Below are positions 1-11,049 of a stretch of 44,500 bases of DNA, in pieces; positions within the stretch are counted from its first letter, which is position 1; the number at the start of each line of letters is the position of its first letter. Both the position numbers and the translations under genes were made by a program. Under the pieces are notes generated by a model. That model searched no databases, was not told the DNA's origin, and saw nothing but the letters and a program-made list of their open reading frames with translations. The DNA is from Clostridiales bacterium (GTDB taxonomy: Bacteria; Bacillota; Clostridia; Caldicoprobacterales; DTU083). The stretch is taken from assembly GCA_012839095.1 (NCBI GenBank), contig DUOA01000137.1:1-44500 (forward strand), given 5' to 3'.

Positions 1-1
1 G

Positions 2-2201
<2,200 letters not shown>

Positions 2202-2230
2202 GAAGAATATCCGGATAGGAGAGCAGGTTA

Positions 2231-2824
2231 ATGTCAGGGTTGAATAAATTAGTAGAGCAGATAATAACAACAGCAAGGGATGCAGCAGATGCTAAACTTG
2301 CTGAAGCCCGCCGGCAAGCAGAAAGTATAATTCTGGAGGCTGAAGAGAGGGCAAGGCAGGAAAGCGATATCATTCTTCAGGAAGCCAATGAAAAGGCATC
2401 GGATATTATAGAAAGAGCCAAATCGTCCGCCGACCTGCAAAAAAGAAGAGCTATTCTGTCTGCAAAGCAGCAGATTATAGAAGGCACCATGAAAAAGACA
2501 ATGAATACTCTTAAGTCTTTACCCAAAGAAGAATATATTGACTTAATCCTTAGAATGGTATCCAGATATGCTCAGCCTCAATGCGGCAGCATAATATTTT
2601 CCAAGCGGGATCTGGAGCGTCTCCCTGCTGACTTTGAGCGGCAGTTAAATGAAAGGCTCAAATCAAATGGAGGCTCTTTAACCTTATCTTCGGAGAACCG
2701 GCAGATTGACGGTGGGTTTGTTTTGGTTTATGGAGATATAGAAGAGAATTGTACTTTCGAAGCCATTTTAAGCAGCAAGTATGACATCCTGCAGGATAAG
2801 GTTAACGATTTCTTATTTGCATAA
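2231..2824 (+). CDS. ntpE: V-type ATPase subunit E (peripheral stalk)
   Basis: This 197-residue protein is the peripheral-stalk subunit that holds the catalytic head against the membrane part. Residues 1-100 form a long charged helix rich in Ala, Glu, Lys and Gln, as expected for the stalk coiled coil. The C-terminal half is a compact mixed domain with the IDGGFVLVYGDIEENCTFEAIL signature typical of E subunits (shown here in part: GGFVLVYGDIEENCTF). The start is ATG 2231 with AGGAGAGC upstream. It sits 29 bp after ntpK and 29 bp before ntpC in one operon. No G or H partner of the E subunit is visible between K and C; if one exists it should lie before ntpI, outside the window. Confidence 0.93.
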   Translation: MSGLNKLVEQIITTARDAADAKLAEARRQAESIILEAEERARQESDIILQEANEKASDIIERAKSSADLQKRRAILSAKQQIIEGTMKKTMNTLKSLPKEEYIDLILRMVSRYAQPQCGSIIFSKRDLERLPADFERQLNERLKSNGGSLTLSSENRQIDGGFVLVYGDIEENCTFEAILSSKYDILQDKVNDFLFA

Positions 2825-2853
2825 AGCCATCCTGCCAGGAGGAGGAAACCATT

Positions 2854-3822
2854 ATGCAGGAAAAACACTATGTATATGCTGTGGCACGAATCCGTTCAAA
2901 GGAGATGCAGCTTCTTGATACGCAGTTTATCAACCAGCTTGTTGCAGCCCCCGGCTATGATGAATGCCTGAAATTACTGTTGGATAAAGGCTGGGGCAGG
3001 GAAGGCAGTACTGAACTGGAACAGATTCTTGCTTATGAACAGGAAAGGACATGGTCCTTTATATCAGAATTGGTAGAGGATATGTCAGTATTTAACGTTC
3101 TCTTGCTGCCCAATGATTATCATAACTTAAAAGCAGCGATTAAGATGGTTTATACAGGATTCGATGATAGAGGTCTTTTTTTGTCCCGTGGAACCATAGA
3201 TGCTGATACTATCCTCAAAGCAGTTAAGGCTCAGGATTTTTCCTTGCTGCCTGAGCATATGAGTTCTTCTGCCAGGGAAGCCTACCAGGTATTAACTGAG
3301 ACCGGTGACGGCCAACTGTGCGATCTGATTATTGATAAAGCTGCATTGGAAGCACTTTATTCAGCCGGTAAAGAACAGACTGATGATGTACTAAGGCTTT
3401 TTGCTGAACTTAAAATAGCATCCTCCAATATAAAAATAGCGGTACGGGCTCAAAGAACAGGGAAGCCTCTGGAATGGATACAGCGTGCTTTGGCTCCCTG
3501 TGATTCTCTGGATATTGAAAAGCTGTCTCAGGCAGCAGCTTCAGGCCTTGAGGAGATCTATGAATACCTGAGGCGCACAGAGTACGAAGAAGGGGTTAAG
3601 GAATTGGAGCAATCCCTGTCGCACTTTGAAAAATGGTGCGATGACAGGCTGATATTAAAGATACAGCCTCAGAAATACAACCCCTTTACCACAGGGCCCC
3701 TTGCAGCATATCTGCTGGCCAGGGACAACGAAATAAGAACGGTGCGCATTATTCTTTTAGGCAAGTTGAATCAGCTCTCCGATCAATCCATCAGAGAAAG
3801 GTTAAGGATAATGTATGTATAA
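2854..3822 (+). CDS. ntpC: V-type ATPase subunit C (d-type, rotor-shaft adaptor)
   Basis: This 322-residue helical protein belongs to the V-ATPase subunit C/AC39 (d) family. It links the central stalk to the proteolipid ring. The N-terminus begins YVYAVARIRSKEMQLL, typical of the family. The rest is almost entirely helical, with a C-terminal stretch reading ARDNEIRTVRIILLGK that is conserved in this group. The start ATG 2854 follows a strong AGGAGGAGG site. The end overlaps the next gene (ntpF) by 8 bp, suggesting coupled translation. Length and operon position fit; no unusual feature was seen. Confidence 0.93.
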   Translation: MQEKHYVYAVARIRSKEMQLLDTQFINQLVAAPGYDECLKLLLDKGWGREGSTELEQILAYEQERTWSFISELVEDMSVFNVLLLPNDYHNLKAAIKMVYTGFDDRGLFLSRGTIDADTILKAVKAQDFSLLPEHMSSSAREAYQVLTETGDGQLCDLIIDKAALEALYSAGKEQTDDVLRLFAELKIASSNIKIAVRAQRTGKPLEWIQRALAPCDSLDIEKLSQAAASGLEEIYEYLRRTEYEEGVKELEQSLSHFEKWCDDRLILKIQPQKYNPFTTGPLAAYLLARDNEIRTVRIILLGKLNQLSDQSIRERLRIMYV

Positions 3823-4141
3823 GATAGCAGTATTGGGTGACAGAGACAGCATATATGGTTTTGCGGCACTAGGTCTGGATATCCATCCGGTTTCATTATC
3901 CGATGATGTATCCGAGGCCGCAACAAAGTTGAAGGAGCTTGCTGAGAGTGATTATGCGGTGATATATATCATAGAATCATTGGCTGAGAAACTAATGAGT
4001 GAAATCCGCAGTTACAATACCGTGAAACTGCCTGCAATTATTCCGATTCCGGGGGCATCCGGCAATACCGGACTGGGGATGAGAATGGTTAAGAAATCAG
4101 TAGAACAGGCCGTAGGCTCAGATATCCTGTTTCGTGAATGA
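3815..4141 (+). CDS. ntpF: V-type ATPase subunit F (central stalk)
   Basis: This 108-residue protein is the small central-stalk subunit (called F or G depending on the nomenclature) that binds the D subunit in the rotor shaft. It begins YKIAVLGDRDSIYGFAALG, the classical start of the family. It continues with an alternating beta-alpha pattern ending IPIPGASGNTGLGM, as in a Rossmann-like F subunit. The start ATG 3815 lies inside the end of ntpC, with AAGG just upstream. About 60 bp separate it from ntpA. That gap has no hairpin and leads into the AGAGGTGG site of ntpA. Confidence 0.93.
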   Translation: MYKIAVLGDRDSIYGFAALGLDIHPVSLSDDVSEAATKLKELAESDYAVIYIIESLAEKLMSEIRSYNTVKLPAIIPIPGASGNTGLGMRMVKKSVEQAVGSDILFRE

Positions 4142-4201
4142 TTCGTGATTGATATGGAGATACATACTTTACTGTAATATTGATAAAGAGGTGGACCAAA
4201 A

Positions 4202-5971
4202 ATGAGTAAGGGTACCATTAAAAAAGTTGCCGGCCCACTTGTTGTAGCAGAGGGCATGCGGAATGCGAATATGTTTGACGTTGTCCGTGTAAGTGACCAG
4301 CGACTGATTGGTGAAATAATAGAGATTCATGGAGATGAAGCTTCTATACAGGTATATGAGGAAACATCCGGCCTGGGACCGGGTGAGCCGGTTGAATCCA
4401 CGGGCTTCCCTATGAGCGTGGAACTGGGCCCGGGTCTGTTGGGAGGTATTTATGACGGCATCCAACGCCCATTGGATCTTATCAGGGAACAGACGGGAAA
4501 TAACCTAAAAAGGGGAATTGAGGTACCTTCTCTCGACAGGGAGAAAAAATGGCACTTTGTTCCCTCCGTTCAAGCGGGAGATGAAGTGGAAGCCGGGGAT
4601 ATAATTGGTACAGTTCAGGAGACTGAATTCATAGTACATAAGATCATGGTTCCCTATGGAATAAAAGGAACTGTTCAATCCATAAGGGAAGGCGAATACA
4701 CCGTCGAGGATACGGCTGCAACTATCATTGATGAAAATGGAACAGAAAAACAGATAAAGCTAATGCAAACCTGGCCGGTTCGTGCAGGACGTCCCTATAA
4801 GGAGAAAAAAGCACCATTTATGCCTCTGATAACCGGCCAGCGTGTAATCGATACCTTGTTTCCCCTTGCCAAGGGTGGTGTTGCAGCTGTGCCCGGACCT
4901 TTTGGTTCAGGTAAGACAGTTGTGCAGCATCAATTGGCCAAGTGGGCTGAAGCGGATATCGTAGTGTATATCGGATGCGGGGAACGGGGAAATGAAATGA
5001 CCGACGTTCTCAATGAATTTCCGGAACTGAAGGATCCCAAAACCGGAGAATCCCTGATGCAGCGTACCGTATTGATAGCCAATACATCGGATATGCCCGT
5101 TGCAGCCAGAGAGGCATCCATATATACCGGAATTACTATTGCTGAATATTTCCGTGACATGGGATATTCGGTTGCATTAATGGCTGATTCCACTTCCAGG
5201 TGGGCAGAGGCTCTTCGAGAGATGTCAGGCCGTCTGGAAGAGATGCCTGGTGAAGAAGGCTATCCTGCCTATCTGGCCAGCCGCCTTGCTCAGTTCTATG
5301 AGCGGGCAGGCCATGTTGTTGCATTGGGTAAAGAAGGCAGGGAAGGTGCTTTGTCAGTAATCGGTGCAGTATCACCGCCCGGCGGCGACTTATCCGAGCC
5401 GGTTACCCAGGCCACCCTTCGTATTGTAAAGGTATTCTGGAGCCTGGATGCAGCTTTGGCTTACAGTCGTCATTTTCCGGCGGTGAACTGGCTGACCAGT
5501 TATTCCCTGTATACGGATACCACTGCCCAATGGTTTAACAGCAATGTAGGCAGTAATTGGACGGAGCATAGAGCACGCCTTATGCGCCTGCTGCAGGATG
5601 AGGCCGAATTGGAGGAAATAGTTAAACTGGTTGGTATGGACGCTGTTTCGGCATCTGACAGGTTAAAACTTGAAATAGCACGATCCATACGGGAAGACTT
5701 CCTGCATCAGGATGCCTTCCATGATATCGACACCTATACTCCTCTGGAAAAACAGTATTCAATGATCAGGCTGATACTTAGCTTCTATGATGAAGCAGCG
5801 GCAGCCCTTGATAGGGGAGCAGATATAGAGAAACTGGTCAGTCTGCCCGTTCGTGAGCGAATTGGCCGCTATAAATATGTTAGCACAGACAGAATTGAAG
5901 AGGAATTTAATCAGATATCAGGTGAAGTTTCGAATCAAATACAGGAATTGCTGCAAAAGGAGGACTTCTAA
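4202..5971 (+). CDS. ntpA: V-type ATPase catalytic subunit A
   Basis: This is the catalytic nucleotide-hydrolysing subunit of the V1 head, 589 residues, the usual length. It has an N-terminal beta-barrel starting with [12 protein letters not shown], the A-type non-homologous insertion (about residues 115-185), and a Walker A motif GPFGSGKT at residues 232-239. Further motifs are [29 protein letters not shown] and GAVSPPGGD. The C-terminal part is helical. The start ATG 4202 follows AGAGGTGG. The stop overlaps the ATG of ntpB by one base (TAATG), a typical coupling arrangement. All expected catalytic motifs are intact. Confidence 0.98.
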   Translation: MSKGTIKKVAGPLVVAEGMRNANMFDVVRVSDQRLIGEIIEIHGDEASIQVYEETSGLGPGEPVESTGFPMSVELGPGLLGGIYDGIQRPLDLIREQTGNNLKRGIEVPSLDREKKWHFVPSVQAGDEVEAGDIIGTVQETEFIVHKIMVPYGIKGTVQSIREGEYTVEDTAATIIDENGTEKQIKLMQTWPVRAGRPYKEKKAPFMPLITGQRVIDTLFPLAKGGVAAVPGPFGSGKTVVQHQLAKWAEADIVVYIGCGERGNEMTDVLNEFPELKDPKTGESLMQRTVLIANTSDMPVAAREASIYTGITIAEYFRDMGYSVALMADSTSRWAEALREMSGRLEEMPGEEGYPAYLASRLAQFYERAGHVVALGKEGREGALSVIGAVSPPGGDLSEPVTQATLRIVKVFWSLDAALAYSRHFPAVNWLTSYSLYTDTTAQWFNSNVGSNWTEHRARLMRLLQDEAELEEIVKLVGMDAVSASDRLKLEIARSIREDFLHQDAFHDIDTYTPLEKQYSMIRLILSFYDEAAAALDRGADIEKLVSLPVRERIGRYKYVSTDRIEEEFNQISGEVSNQIQELLQKEDF

Positions 5972-7350
5972 TGCCTAAGGAATATAGAACGATACAGGAA
6001 GTTGCCGGTCCTCTGATGCTGGTAAGAGGCGTAGAAGATGTAACCTTTGATGAACTGGGTGAAATCGAACTGGTCAATGGGGAAACCCGCAGGTGCAGGG
6101 TGCTGGAAATCGACGGCAGCAATGCATTGGTTCAGTTATTTGAAAGCTCCACAGGAATCAACCTGTCCAACAGCAAGGTTCGCTTCCTGGGACGGAGCAT
6201 GGAGCTTGGCGTATCAGAAGATATGTTGAGCAGGGTGTTCGACGGTTTGGGAAGACCGATAGACAACGGGCCGGAGATCCTGCCGGATGTAAGGCTGGAT
6301 ATTAATGGACTGCCAATGAACCCCACAGCCCGTAATTATCCTCAGGAATTCATCCAAACAGGGATATCCGCCATTGACGGCCTGAACACATTGGTACGCG
6401 GACAAAAACTGCCTATATTCTCAGCGTCAGGACTGCCTCATGCCCAGCTGGCAGCGCAGATTGCCCGTCAGGCACAGGTAAGGGGAACCAGGGAGCCTTT
6501 TGCAGTGGTATTTGCTGCTATTGGCATAACCTTTGAGGAAGCAAACTTCTTTATTGAAAGCTTCCGGGAAACAGGAGCAATTGACCGTGCTGTAATGTTT
6601 ATGAATCTGGCAAATGATCCTGCCATTGAGCGGATTGCTACTCCCCGGATGGCTTTGACTGCAGCGGAATATCTGGCTTTTACCAAGGGGATGCATGTGC
6701 TGGTTATATTAACTGACATAACCAATTATGCCGATGCCCTGCGTGAGGTTTCCGCAGCCCGTAAGGAAGTGCCGGGCAGAAGGGGCTATCCCGGTTATAT
6801 GTATACCGACTTGGCTTCCCTTTATGAACGGGCAGGCAGACAAAAGGGACTGCCGGGCTCAATAACCCTGATTCCCATACTGACTATGCCGGAGGATGAC
6901 AAAACCCATCCCATTCCGGACCTTACCGGATATATAACAGAAGGGCAGATAATTCTCAGCCGTGAACTGTACCGTAAGGGCGTTACACCGCCCATTGATG
7001 TCCTTCCCTCTTTATCCCGTCTCAAGGATAAGGGAATAGGTGAGGGAAAAACCCGGGAAGACCACGCCAATACCATGAACCAGTTGTTTGCAGCTTATGC
7101 CCGGGGAAAAGAAGCAAAGGAATTGATGGTTATTCTCGGTGAAGCCGCTTTAACCAATATAGACAGACTCTATGCCAGGTTTGCCGATGAATTTGAGCAG
7201 CGATATGTTTCTCAGGGATACGAAGTTAACCGTACCATTGAGGAGACCCTGGACCTTGGCTGGGAACTTCTTAGGATTCTGCCCCGCAGTGAGCTGAAAC
7301 GTATCCGAGATGAATATCTGGATGAATATTATGATGCGAGGGAGGCATAG
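5971..7350 (+). CDS. ntpB: V-type ATPase regulatory subunit B
   Basis: This is the non-catalytic subunit alternating with NtpA in the V1 hexamer, 459 residues. It starts with a beta-barrel ([16 protein letters not shown]). As expected for B subunits, the P-loop is replaced by [17 protein letters not shown]. Conserved segments include [38 protein letters not shown] and [17 protein letters not shown]. The start ATG overlaps the stop of ntpA, and ntpD begins two bases after its stop. Nothing unusual was seen. Confidence 0.98.
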   Translation: MPKEYRTIQEVAGPLMLVRGVEDVTFDELGEIELVNGETRRCRVLEIDGSNALVQLFESSTGINLSNSKVRFLGRSMELGVSEDMLSRVFDGLGRPIDNGPEILPDVRLDINGLPMNPTARNYPQEFIQTGISAIDGLNTLVRGQKLPIFSASGLPHAQLAAQIARQAQVRGTREPFAVVFAAIGITFEEANFFIESFRETGAIDRAVMFMNLANDPAIERIATPRMALTAAEYLAFTKGMHVLVILTDITNYADALREVSAARKEVPGRRGYPGYMYTDLASLYERAGRQKGLPGSITLIPILTMPEDDKTHPIPDLTGYITEGQIILSRELYRKGVTPPIDVLPSLSRLKDKGIGEGKTREDHANTMNQLFAAYARGKEAKELMVILGEAALTNIDRLYARFADEFEQRYVSQGYEVNRTIEETLDLGWELLRILPRSELKRIRDEYLDEYYDAREA

Positions 7351-7352
7351 TC

Positions 7353-8021
7353 GTGGCCGGGAAGCATGTAAACCCCACACGAATGGAGCTGACCAACCTG
7401 AAGCGGAAGCTGGTAACTGCCGTAAGGGGACACAAACTTCTGAAGGATAAACGTGATGAATTGATGAGGCAGTTTCTGGAATTGGTTCAGGAAAACAGAC
7501 GGCTGCGTGAACGGGTGGAAGAGGGGATCGCTTCTGCCAATAAGAACTTTGTGCTGGCCAGGGCTGTCATGCAGGATGAGACTTTGAAAACAGCTTTTTT
7601 GGCTCCCAAGCAGGAGGTTTACCTGGATACAGGCGAGAAAAATATAATGAGCGTTATAATCCCCCAATTTACCTATAAAACCCGTACTTCAGACCCTAAT
7701 GATATTTATTCCTACGGATATGCCTTTACCTCCGGTGATCTGGACAGTGCTGTCAAATCTCTGGCAGATATATTGCCCGATATGCTGCGTCTGGCGGAAG
7801 TTGAAAAAGCATGTCAGATGATGGCTGCCGAAATAGAAAAGACAAGGCGCCGGGTTAATGCATTAGAGCATGTTATGATTCCGGAAATGAAGGAAAACAT
7901 TAAATATATCACAATGAAGCTGGATGAGAATGAGCGCAGCACCCAGGTACGTCTGATGAAGGTAAAGGATATGATGCTGGAACAGGCACATCAGTACAGC
8001 AAGCGGTATGCTGCTGATTAG
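7353..8021 (+). CDS. ntpD: V-type ATPase subunit D (central rotor shaft)
   Basis: This 222-residue protein is the axle of the V1 motor: two long antiparallel helices (about 1-70 and 130-210) with a short central beta region. The N-terminus NPTRMELTNLKRKLVTAVRGHKLLKDKRDELMR is typical of the family (key part: TRMELTNLKRKL). The start is GTG 7353, two bases after the ntpB stop, with GCGAGGGAGG overlapping the end of ntpB as ribosome site. Only 24 bp separate it from the nucleoside deaminase, so that gene may be co-transcribed with the pump. Confidence 0.95.
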   Translation: MAGKHVNPTRMELTNLKRKLVTAVRGHKLLKDKRDELMRQFLELVQENRRLRERVEEGIASANKNFVLARAVMQDETLKTAFLAPKQEVYLDTGEKNIMSVIIPQFTYKTRTSDPNDIYSYGYAFTSGDLDSAVKSLADILPDMLRLAEVEKACQMMAAEIEKTRRRVNALEHVMIPEMKENIKYITMKLDENERSTQVRLMKVKDMMLEQAHQYSKRYAAD

Positions 8022-8045
8022 GATGTTTGCAAGGAGGATCCGGTT

Positions 8046-8537
8046 ATGATAAGTGACTTGGATATGAAGCACCTGCGCCGATGTGTTGAGTTGGCAGAAA
8101 TCGCGCTGGAGAAGGGTGACGAGCCGTTTGGTTCAGTGCTTGTCTCAGCTGACGGAGATGTGCTTGCTGAAGATCACAATCATGTTGCCGGCGGCGACAA
8201 TACACAACATCCGGAATTTGCCCTGGCACGATGGGCAGCCGCCAACTTGACACCTGAAGAAAGAAGCATGGCTACAGTTTATACCTCAGGCGAACATTGC
8301 CCCATGTGCGCTGCTGCACACGGCTGGGTTGGCCTGGGCAGGATAGTCTATGCAAGCTCATCCAGGCAGCTGGCGGAATGGCTGAATGAAATGGGGGTTG
8401 CTCCGACACGCGTCCGGAATCTGCCCATTCAGGATGTTATTCGTGATACCATAGTAGACGGACCTGTTCCGGAACTGGCGGAACAAGTCCGGCAACTTCA
8501 TCGACAGTTTTACACAGCAAAGCGTAAGAACTCATAA
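8046..8537 (+). CDS. Nucleoside deaminase (CMP/dCMP deaminase fold)
   Basis: This 163-residue zinc hydrolase belongs to the cytidine/deoxycytidylate deaminase superfamily. The zinc and proton-shuttle motif is H55-P-E57 (the usual H-[AP]-E) and the second motif is C85-P-M-C88 in SGEHCPMCAAAHGW. Members with this HPEF...ARWAA pattern are usually annotated simply as nucleoside deaminase. The nucleobase (guanine, cytosine or tRNA adenosine) cannot be read from the motifs, and the short form lacks tRNA-specific features. The start ATG 8046 has a strong AAGGAGG site. It lies 24 bp after ntpD and about 120 bp before a terminator, so it is probably the last gene of the V-ATPase transcript. Confidence 0.85.
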   Translation: MISDLDMKHLRRCVELAEIALEKGDEPFGSVLVSADGDVLAEDHNHVAGGDNTQHPEFALARWAAANLTPEERSMATVYTSGEHCPMCAAAHGWVGLGRIVYASSSRQLAEWLNEMGVAPTRVRNLPIQDVIRDTIVDGPVPELAEQVRQLHRQFYTAKRKNS

Positions 8538-8660
8538 CGCTGACGACATATGAAATATTATACTGTTAATGCGTTAATAAATAATGATTATCAGAGGATG
8601 GATATAAATAAAGAGTAAATAGCTGTAATTAGCTTTGAAAACTCTCCAGGAAATAATAGA

Positions 8661-8700
8661 CTGTCAACCGAGAACTGCTTCGGTTGACAGTTTTTTGTTT
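8661..8700 (+). terminator. Rho-independent terminator after the deaminase
   Basis: A perfect 11-bp stem (CTGTCAACCGA / TCGGTTGACAG) with a 7-base loop is followed at once by TTTTTTGTTTT. It lies about 120 bp after the deaminase stop and should end the ntp-deaminase transcript before the permease gene. Confidence 0.9.
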
Positions 8701-8728
8701 TCGACATGTTTCATAATTTTCTACTGCG

Positions 8729-8756
8729 TTGATATACTAACTAAGTATGTAATAAT
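8729..8756 (+). promoter_or_regulatory. Putative promoter with palindrome upstream of the EamA permease
   Basis: TTGATA at 8729-8734 and AATAAT at 8751-8756 are 16 bp apart, a plausible but weak sigma-A promoter. The spacer contains a 15-bp inverted repeat (ATACT AACTA AGTAT, 8734-8748), which could be an operator. Confidence 0.4.
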
Positions 8757-8777
8757 GAAATGCGGAGGCTGGTTGGT

Positions 8778-9707
8778 ATGGAGAAAAGGAGATACCTGAA
8801 AGGGTACCTTTTCGTTGCTATAGCCGGTTCGCTATGGGGAATAGGCGGTTTTTTTGTTACTAAGATGAGTGAAACCGGTGCATCTTCTCTGATGACAGCA
8901 TTTGCCGGCCACTTTTTAGCGCTCCCGCCTTTATTATTCTATTTACTAGCCCGTAAAGGAACAAATGGACTGAAGATTTCAAAAAAGGGTCTTTTGGTTT
9001 GTATCTTGTTAGGTGTATTAACAAAAGGAATTTTCAAATTGGCTTTGGACACCAGCATGATTTTGGTAGGAGTAGCAACCTCTACAATTCTTATGTACTT
9101 AGCTCCGGTTTGGACAGCTGTAATGGCTGTGATCTTTTTCAGGGAAAAACTTCGCGGCTATCAGAATTTTGCCCTTGTTCTAAATTTAATCGGATGTGCA
9201 CTAATGGTAACCGGCGGAAACTTTGCAGAGCTAAATATTTCAGGACTTGGTCTGGGTCTGGGACTTGTAGCAGGGTACTTATATGGGCTTAGCACCATTT
9301 TAGGTAAAATTGGAACAAGTGAAGATGATTCAGTGACAATGGCCTTCTACATGATGGTATTCAGTTCAATCACTACTGCTGTATTTGCTAAGCCATGGGA
9401 ACATTTAAACTTGTTTGCAAACGGCACATTCCTATTTTGGACTGTCGCAGGTGCTGTGCTCAGCGGTGCTATTGCGAATATTTTTTTCTTAACAGGACTG
9501 TCAACGGGTATAGATGCTTCAAAAACGACTATAGTTACCTCTGTTGAAGTTGTTGTGGCTACGATTGCCGGAGTATTTTTATTGAATGAACATATAAATT
9601 TAGTTGGATATATTGGAATAATTATAATGTTGGCATCAATTGTCCTAATAAACATCAATATTCCTAATCCAAAAGAAACAGCTGATAAAGCCCTGGAACC
9701 TCAATAA
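8778..9707 (+). CDS. EamA/DMT-family membrane permease
   Basis: This is a drug/metabolite transporter superfamily protein of 309 residues with about ten hydrophobic segments in two EamA repeats. The first repeat starts at GYLFVAIAGSLWGIGGFFV and the second at LGLVAGYLYGLSTILGK. The start at ATG 8778 is chosen because GGAGG (8764-8768) lies 9 bp before it; the in-frame ATG at 8760 has no ribosome site and would lie ahead of that GGAGG. The substrate cannot be read from sequence. The next gene, 38 bp downstream in the same direction, is a cytosine-deaminase-like amidohydrolase, so uptake or export of a nitrogenous heterocycle or its product is a reasonable inference only. Confidence 0.88.
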   Translation: MEKRRYLKGYLFVAIAGSLWGIGGFFVTKMSETGASSLMTAFAGHFLALPPLLFYLLARKGTNGLKISKKGLLVCILLGVLTKGIFKLALDTSMILVGVATSTILMYLAPVWTAVMAVIFFREKLRGYQNFALVLNLIGCALMVTGGNFAELNISGLGLGLGLVAGYLYGLSTILGKIGTSEDDSVTMAFYMMVFSSITTAVFAKPWEHLNLFANGTFLFWTVAGAVLSGAIANIFFLTGLSTGIDASKTTIVTSVEVVVATIAGVFLLNEHINLVGYIGIIIMLASIVLININIPNPKETADKALEPQ

Positions 9708-9745
9708 ATTGAAGAGAAAATCAGAATTAAGGAGGACGTAAGATT

Positions 9746-11002
9746 ATGAAGAAGTTTACAAATGCAGTTATTTACGGCCAAAATGGTGCAAATGAGATTC
9801 TAATAGAGAATGGGGTTATAAGATCCATTGGTAAGAATCTGGGATCAGCGGATGAAACTATTGATTTAGGAGGTAAATTAGTTATAGCTCCTTATGTGGA
9901 TCCTCATCTGCACCTGGATTATGTTTACACATTATCTGAATTTGAGAAAACAGGTGCCGGTTCGGGAACGCTTTTCGAAGCAATTGAAATGTGGCCGAAG
10001 TTCAAGGAAAATTTGACTATCGAAGGCGCCAAAAGACGTGCTATAAAAGCAATTAAGGATGAGGTCTCCCAGGGAGTGCAATATATACGTACACATATAG
10101 ATGTTACGGATCCAAATTTCACAGCTCTAAAAGCTATGTTGGAATTGAGAGATGAACTAAAGGATATAGTCGATATACAAATAGTAGCTTTCCCGCAGGA
10201 AGGAATGTATACATATAAGGGCGGCCGGGATTTAGTTGAAGAAGCTCTTAGAATGGGTGCTGACGCAGTCGGAGGAATACCGCATTATGAGCCGGCCAGG
10301 GAATTTGGCGAAAAATCCATTCATGACATAGTAGAACTGGCTGTTAAGTATGATAAGGTTATAGATGTTCACTGTGATGAAACAGATGATCCGCATTCAC
10401 GTTTTGTTGAGTTATTAAATGCGCTGGTTCTGATGGAGGATTATGGCATAAGGACTACCGCCAGCCATACATGCTCATTTGGTTCAGCTGACGATTCATA
10501 TGCTTACAGGATGATGGACTTGTTTAAAAAGAGCAAGTTGAACTTTATTGCCTGCCCGACGGAAAATGCTTATCTCCAGGGTCGGCACGATACCTATCCC
10601 AAACGACGCGGACTCACCAGAGTGAAAGAATTTATGGAATCAGGAATTAATATAGCGTTTGCACAAGATTCAATAAATGATCCGTGGTATCCAATGGGTA
10701 ACGGAAATATGATGAATATTCTTGACAATGGAATTCATTTAGCTCAAATCATGTCGCCTGGCGAAATAGAGAAAGACTTGGATTTAATCACATATAATGG
10801 GGCTCGCTGCTTACATATTCAGGACAGATATGGACTGGAGGAAGGCAAAGATGCAAATTTCATCGTTCTTGATGGGGACAGCCCATTTGATGTGATAAGA
10901 AATCGTGCCGGAGTATTAGCTTCAATAAGAAAAGGGGAATACCTGTTTAAGCAAAAACCGATAGAATATGATGTTGAACTTGATTTGGGCGTTGCCTATT
11001 AA
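9746..11002 (+). CDS. Cytosine deaminase-like amidohydrolase (CodA family)
   Basis: This 418-residue metal-dependent amidohydrolase aligns by eye along its length with E. coli cytosine deaminase. Shared segments are SGTLFEAIEMW, QIVAFPQEGMY, DVHCDE, TASHT, QGRHDTYPKRRGLTRVKE and NDPWYPMG. The metal ligands and catalytic residues are all present: H54 and H56 (HLHLD), H209, E212, H241 and D308. Two pocket positions differ: E. coli D314 corresponds to S309 here, and E. coli F316 to N311. The preceding H312 is Q307. Hydrolytic deamination of a cytosine-like or isocytosine/creatinine-like ring is expected, but cytosine itself is not assured. The ATG follows AAGGAGG. The gene is paired with the upstream permease, probably as a two-gene unit. 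Confidence 0.85.
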   Translation: MKKFTNAVIYGQNGANEILIENGVIRSIGKNLGSADETIDLGGKLVIAPYVDPHLHLDYVYTLSEFEKTGAGSGTLFEAIEMWPKFKENLTIEGAKRRAIKAIKDEVSQGVQYIRTHIDVTDPNFTALKAMLELRDELKDIVDIQIVAFPQEGMYTYKGGRDLVEEALRMGADAVGGIPHYEPAREFGEKSIHDIVELAVKYDKVIDVHCDETDDPHSRFVELLNALVLMEDYGIRTTASHTCSFGSADDSYAYRMMDLFKKSKLNFIACPTENAYLQGRHDTYPKRRGLTRVKEFMESGINIAFAQDSINDPWYPMGNGNMMNILDNGIHLAQIMSPGEIEKDLDLITYNGARCLHIQDRYGLEEGKDANFIVLDGDSPFDVIRNRAGVLASIRKGEYLFKQKPIEYDVELDLGVAY

Positions 11003-11049
11003 TATTAACTCTGCCCGCCATAAAATAAAATAATTAGGAAGTGATGCCT

